A model generated the notes under the pieces. It saw only the letters and a program-made list of their open reading frames with translations. It had not been told where the DNA came from and did no database searches. The translations under genes and the position numbers were made by a program. A stretch of DNA of 64,000 nucleotides from Amborella trichopoda (Eukaryota; Streptophyta; Magnoliopsida; Amborellales; Amborellaceae), in NCBI RefSeq assembly GCF_000471905.2, contig NW_006495906.1, positions 173,320 to 237,319 of the forward strand. Direction: 5' to 3'. Of the stretch, positions 59,850-64,000 are shown piece by piece (position 1 is the stretch's first letter; each line of letters starts with the position of its first letter).

Positions 59850-60240
59850 TTTAAAATGTCATAAGTGAGCCATTGACCATTTAATGCATATCTGATGTTT
59901 TAAAATATTGTAGTTTTAATTTTTTCTACAAATCATATGAATATGAATTTTGGTACATGACATCATCTTAATAGGATGCACCTAAAATAATATTCAAAAA
60001 AATAAAATGATTAAAATATTTTTAAAATTTTCATAGGTATTTTGGTTATTTTATTTTATTACAATTTTTTTTTCTATATTTTTGCACATCTGAGTGTAAA
60101 AGACTAATGAACGCCTCAAATTTGGTATCAAAATATTTTATATAAAAAAATTAAAAATATAGTAATATGCAAGCACGAGATATTGAATGGGGTTATCTCA
60201 GCCGTCCACTCAAATTGAACGGTTGGGAGATGGACGACGT
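59850..60240. mobile_element. MITE-like AT-rich element (degenerate)
   Basis: Contains TCTACAAATCATATGAATATG, TAGGATGCACCTAAAAT, a centre with AAAATTTTCATAGGTATTTTGG, and a right part with AATGAACGCCTCAAATTTGG. The same words in the same order occur in the elements at 62640-62950 and 62999-63831. No transposase is present. Confidence 0.5.
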
Positions 60241-60609
60241 AGAAAAAATATATATGACAAGGGATGTATAGAAAGATTTCCTTTAAGGTACATCTCCCAT
60301 TTGGATGTATCTTCTAAAGCGATTAAAGAGATTTTGCATCTTCTTTTGCCTCCTTTACTGCGCAAAGACTACTTTCACGGATTAAAAAGAGAGGACAAAT
60401 GAGAGAGAGGGGAAAGGAGTCGTCCTTCAAAGCTAACTCAAGACGAATTCTCTATATAGGAATTTAACGAGTGAAAAACAAACTCGACGAGCGAAGATAG
60501 AGATGGTCCACAACGGGTTTACAAACTGGAAATGTTTCTACGTGACCCCTAACAAGATACAAGTTACATATGACATCGAACGGCAATTATTGTTCATACG
60601 ACAATGTCA

Positions 60610-60870
60610 TCCAAAAAACTATTTTATTTTTTATTTTTTTACAAAAACATATCGGGATAAAATCATTATTTTTTTAAAAAATATTTTATATAAAAATAAA
60701 TGACCAAAATACCCTTATAATTTTCAGGGGTATTCAGGTAATATTTTCATCACCAAAAATATTTTTTAAATATTTTATCATGTGCACCGTTGTTAGATCT
60801 ATGAATGTTCCAAATTTTGCTTTAAAATTATTTATAGAATAAAAATAAAAAATAAAATACTATGAGCTGT
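60610..60870. mobile_element. MITE-like core (degenerate)
   Basis: GACCAAAATACCCTTATAA, then TTTTCAGGGGTATTCAGGTA at 60700-60745, matches the palindromic core seen at 63570-63610. It is flanked by ATATTTTTTAAATATTTTATC and TGTGCACC. Ends are not defined. Confidence 0.4.
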
Positions 60871-62639
60871 CTGATTAAGATTTGATTGTTAAGTGCTAAC
60901 TTGTGACAACTCAAGCCATCTCAGCAATCTACTCAGATCTGATGCCTGAGATTAGGGGTCATCTATACCATATATGTGGGTGGGGTCACATAGAAATCCC
61001 TCTCTTAAAAAATTAGTCATCTGGATGGAAACCCGCCGATTTTAATGGAGAATCAATTTGCCGATCTAGATGATTTAAAGTATTGAAAATCAACTAGTTC
61101 CCCATGAACCGGCCACTTCCTGCCAATCTGTGTTGGTTCTCTGACTGAACTGGCTGATTCTATCATTTTGTTAGAGAACTAGCTAGGACTGGCTTCACTT
61201 AATTTTTTAAACTAATTTTATTCAGTAAACCAAATTGCTAGTCAAGATCGCTAATCCACTGAACAAGACTAGAAATATAGAGGGGCGATCTGGGTCATCT
61301 GTTTCCTAAACCCTTGCTAGACTAGTTTAATGCCAATTCATATTATGCAAGGAGGATAAATTTGTTTTTTTTTCGTGATGAAGTTATAATATGCCAAAGA
61401 TATCCTAAAAAACACAGCATCTGACCATGTGGTCCGAGTGTCGAGCACTCGGAATCAGCACCAGGGAGAGCCCGAGTTACTCCGAGTTGAGTGTCACACT
61501 CGAGGGATACTAAAAAAATTCAAAAAATCATAAAAAAATCCAAAAAATAGGAACTTATTTGTAATATGTTTGTTTATGTTTTGTATCGTTTTTAACAAAA
61601 AATGGAAAGTCTTTTGGCCATACAAACATAGATATCTCTCAAATGTTAAGTTTTAGAGAGATTAAGATTTTTAAAATTTTAGAGAAAGAAACTACTTTAA
61701 AATTTTAGATAGAGAAACTATATCAAAATTTAAGTTTTAGTGAGAGAAAGCATATTAAAATTTTAGAAAAAGTAACTATGTCAAAATTTAGAGTAAAAAA
61801 TTAACTAAAATTTTTTAGAGAGAAACTTATCTCGAAATTTTTAGAAAGAAACTGTCGCAAGTTTTACGAGAACGAGGCATGTGGATTGTGGGGTTTGTCC
61901 GCTTTGAAGTGCCTTGGATTGGGTTTCTACCTCAAGGCACCTATTTTCCTTTAATGATTTTTTAAAAGAGCCCCAACCTCTTTCTTTTGATAAAAGAAAG
62001 CCCCAGCCTCCTTCCCCAGCCGGAATAAGGAGGGCCATGACCCAACTGTTATTAATGGAAGGGATCCAATATTTGGGTGTCCGGAGATTTACTTGAATAG
62101 TCTTCCTATTTTGGAGGGATTAAATGGATTATATGCTTCCGCAAGAGCTTGAAATAATTTTGTGTTTATGTTTGTGTGTATTTATGTATGTGTGTATATA
62201 ATGCAAGGCAGTATTAAAAACCATATTAGAGGCATTTGTTGACCCCAAATTTTCTGAACAGGTACTTTTATTTGGATGGACAATCTCAAATAAATAAATA
62301 AATTTAAAAACAAAAAGAAAGAGAGAAATTGAAAATGCGTCTAAAAAAATATTTATTTTAACACAATGAACATACGCCGTCCACTTGATGGGAATATTAC
62401 ATCTAGGTCTTAGAAGGATGTCTTGTTGTTGCAAAGTTTTTAGAAGGTTTTATTATCATTAGAAGAAAAATTTCAAAGAAGAAGAAATTGATTTTGAGTT
62501 TTCGAGGTCCTTGATCTTGAGGTCCACTAAATGGAAGGTCCAGATACAATGTTGGAGATGGACTCATTTTTATCTTTTCTAAGGTACAATTCAAACTTTT
62601 TCTTTTTCGGAGTGATTATTGGGACGAACATAGTGCTTA

Positions 62640-62950
62640 TGCAAAATTGAATCTCGGCCAATTAACGGTTATGATTATATTTTGTAATTGAATTTTAGTC
62701 TTTTTCTTTTATATGAATCCAAATCACATGAAATTTGGTGCATCCACTCCTATTAAAACTCACCTATTAAAATATTAAAAAATAATTCAAAAAATAAATT
62801 AAGTAAAATATCCCTAAAACATTTTTTATTAGGTGCACCTATTTTTGAAGAGTAGATGCTTCAAATTCCATGTAATTTAGATTTGTAGAAAAACTTAAAA
62901 TTTCAAGAAGATTGTGACGATACGATTGACTCAAATTCAATCTGAGCTGG
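62640..62950. mobile_element. MITE-like AT-rich element
   Basis: TCCAAATCACATGAAATTTG, GTGCATCCACTCCTATTAAA, a core AAAATATCCCTAAAACATTT, and an inverted right half (AGGTGCACCTATTTTTGAAG, TTCAAATTCCATGTAATTTA). It ends in ACTCAAATTCAATCTGAGC, related to the next element. Confidence 0.55.
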
Positions 62951-62998
62951 TAGGATTACACTTTGCTTTGGCCCATGGATTGATCTTTTTCCATATTT

Positions 62999-63831
62999 AT
63001 ATATGGGAGTGGATTCTGTCAGCCCATGGGCAGATAGCTAGAGTATTAGTCAATGGCCCAGATTGAATCTGGGCCGATTTGAGAGTTACGATCTTATTTC
63101 ATATTTAAGTTTTCATTTTTTTTCTACAAATCCAAATCACTTGAAAGTCTAGGTGTTCATTATTCTCATCATGGCGCACCTGAAAAAAATATAAAAAAAA
63201 TAATTCGTAAAATATAAATTGACCAAAATACACCTGAAATGTTTTAGGGGTAGTTTGGTCAATTTATATTTTCTGAATTATTTTTTATATTTTTATTAGA
63301 TTCTTCTATTTTTGAAGAATATACGTACTAAATTTCAAGTGATTTGGAATATGAAAAAGATCCTATCAACTCATGGTCTGATAGGTACAGTGTCAGCCAA
63401 TGACCCAGATTTAATCTGGGTCGATCTGACGGTGACGACCACATTTCGTGTTTGAATTTTTCATTTTTTTCTAAAAATCCAAATTATTTGAAATTTGGCT
63501 CGTATATTCTTCAAAAATATAAGAATCTATTAAAAAATATAAAAAAAAATAATTCGAAAAATATAAATTGGCCAAACTACCCCCGAAATATTTCGGGGGT
63601 ATTTTGACCAATTTATATTTATGAATTATTATTTTTTATATTTTTATTAGGTATGCCTTGATGAGAAGAATGAACGCCTAAAATTTAAAATGATTTGGAT
63701 TTGAAGAAACAAAATGAAAATTCAGATACAAAACGAGATTGTAACCGTCAGATCAACCTAGATTGAATCTGGACCAATGGCTGACACTGTAGCAGTCTAC
63801 TCATGGGTAGACAGAATCCACTCCCATATAT
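62999..63831. mobile_element. ~830 bp near-palindromic MITE-like element
   Basis: Left GGGAGTGGATTC (63005-63016) pairs with right GAATCCACTCCC (63814-63825), and the arms match inward to a centre near 63415. Each arm contains its own smaller palindrome: core at 63219-63276 on the left and a perfect 22 bp palindrome at 63579-63600 on the right. The hairpin CCCAGATTGAATCTGGG lies at about 63058 with variants at 63409 and 63758. It is flanked by TA runs, so a TA target is possible. No coding region. Looks like two MITEs head to head or a foldback element. Confidence 0.75.
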
Positions 63832-64000
63832 ATATATATATATATAAACATTTCCCAGTACCTATAGGCGAAAATGAACATTGATTCCACCTACCTTCAT
63901 CACCATCCAAACTTCATCGCACGGTCACTTTTGTACGGTAGTGTTTCATTTTTCATTTTTTTTTCTACAAATCCAAATTACTTAAAATTTAGAGACTGTG
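63826..64000. other. TA microsatellite and start of a further related element
   Basis: (TA)n at 63826-63847. From 63940 to the window end, TTTTTCATTTTTTTTTCTAC then AAATCCAAATTACTTAAAAT is the same arm sequence as 63110-63145, so another copy begins here and is cut by the window edge. Confidence 0.6.

Overview
This window looks like intergenic nuclear DNA from a flowering plant. I cannot name the species. No ordinary host gene could be supported. Almost everything recognisable is transposable-element sequence: Ty1/copia, several Ty3/gypsy-type LTR families, an L1-type LINE and MITE-like inverted repeats. Every coding stretch carries stops or frameshifts. Two runs of N (17596-17669 and 41133-41211) are assembly gaps.

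Layout. 1-3770 is a degraded Ty3/gypsy gag region with a tandem-repeat leader. 3757-9250 holds an LTR fragment, a 3' non-coding block, and integrase and gag remnants on the minus strand; reverse transcriptase is gone. About 9250-16115 is one ~3.2 kb LTR (family C) split by a second copy of its own family at 9749-13426. 16116-16996 is AT-rich sequence without a call.

From 16997 to 55224 one old Ty1/copia element is spread over 38 kb by nested insertions. Removing them leaves about 5.4 kb, a normal copia length. The insertions are: a solo LTR of family A (20432-22555, target duplication CTTCC) between integrase and reverse transcriptase; a solo LTR of family B (23962-30437, duplication ACTAT) inside the RNase H domain, itself holding another B solo LTR (25525-29165, duplication GGTTT); and an L1-type LINE (about 30843-55040) inside the 3' LTR. 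The LINE is split by an 18.8 kb block (33286-52057) bounded by two inverted family A LTRs. The left one contains a third B solo LTR (34032-37158). Between them lie a 3' non-coding block, a long plus-strand ORF with a plant mobile domain (43495-47071) and a minus-strand gag fragment (47094-48700).

55225-64000 is AT-rich, without a supported gene, and ends in a cluster of MITE-like elements including an ~830 bp near-palindrome (62999-63831).

The most striking pattern is shared by three LTR families. Downstream of the likely TATA box, each LTR has a long polypyrimidine tract (sense strand) interrupted at fairly regular spacing by short GC-rich words, many of them inverted repeats. The words differ between copies but the layout is the same. 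Family B LTRs also carry hairpin-containing minisatellites upstream of the TATA box. I found no sign of a cargo or defence system. The novelty here is in LTR architecture, the nesting history, and the mobile-domain ORF lying antisense to gag.
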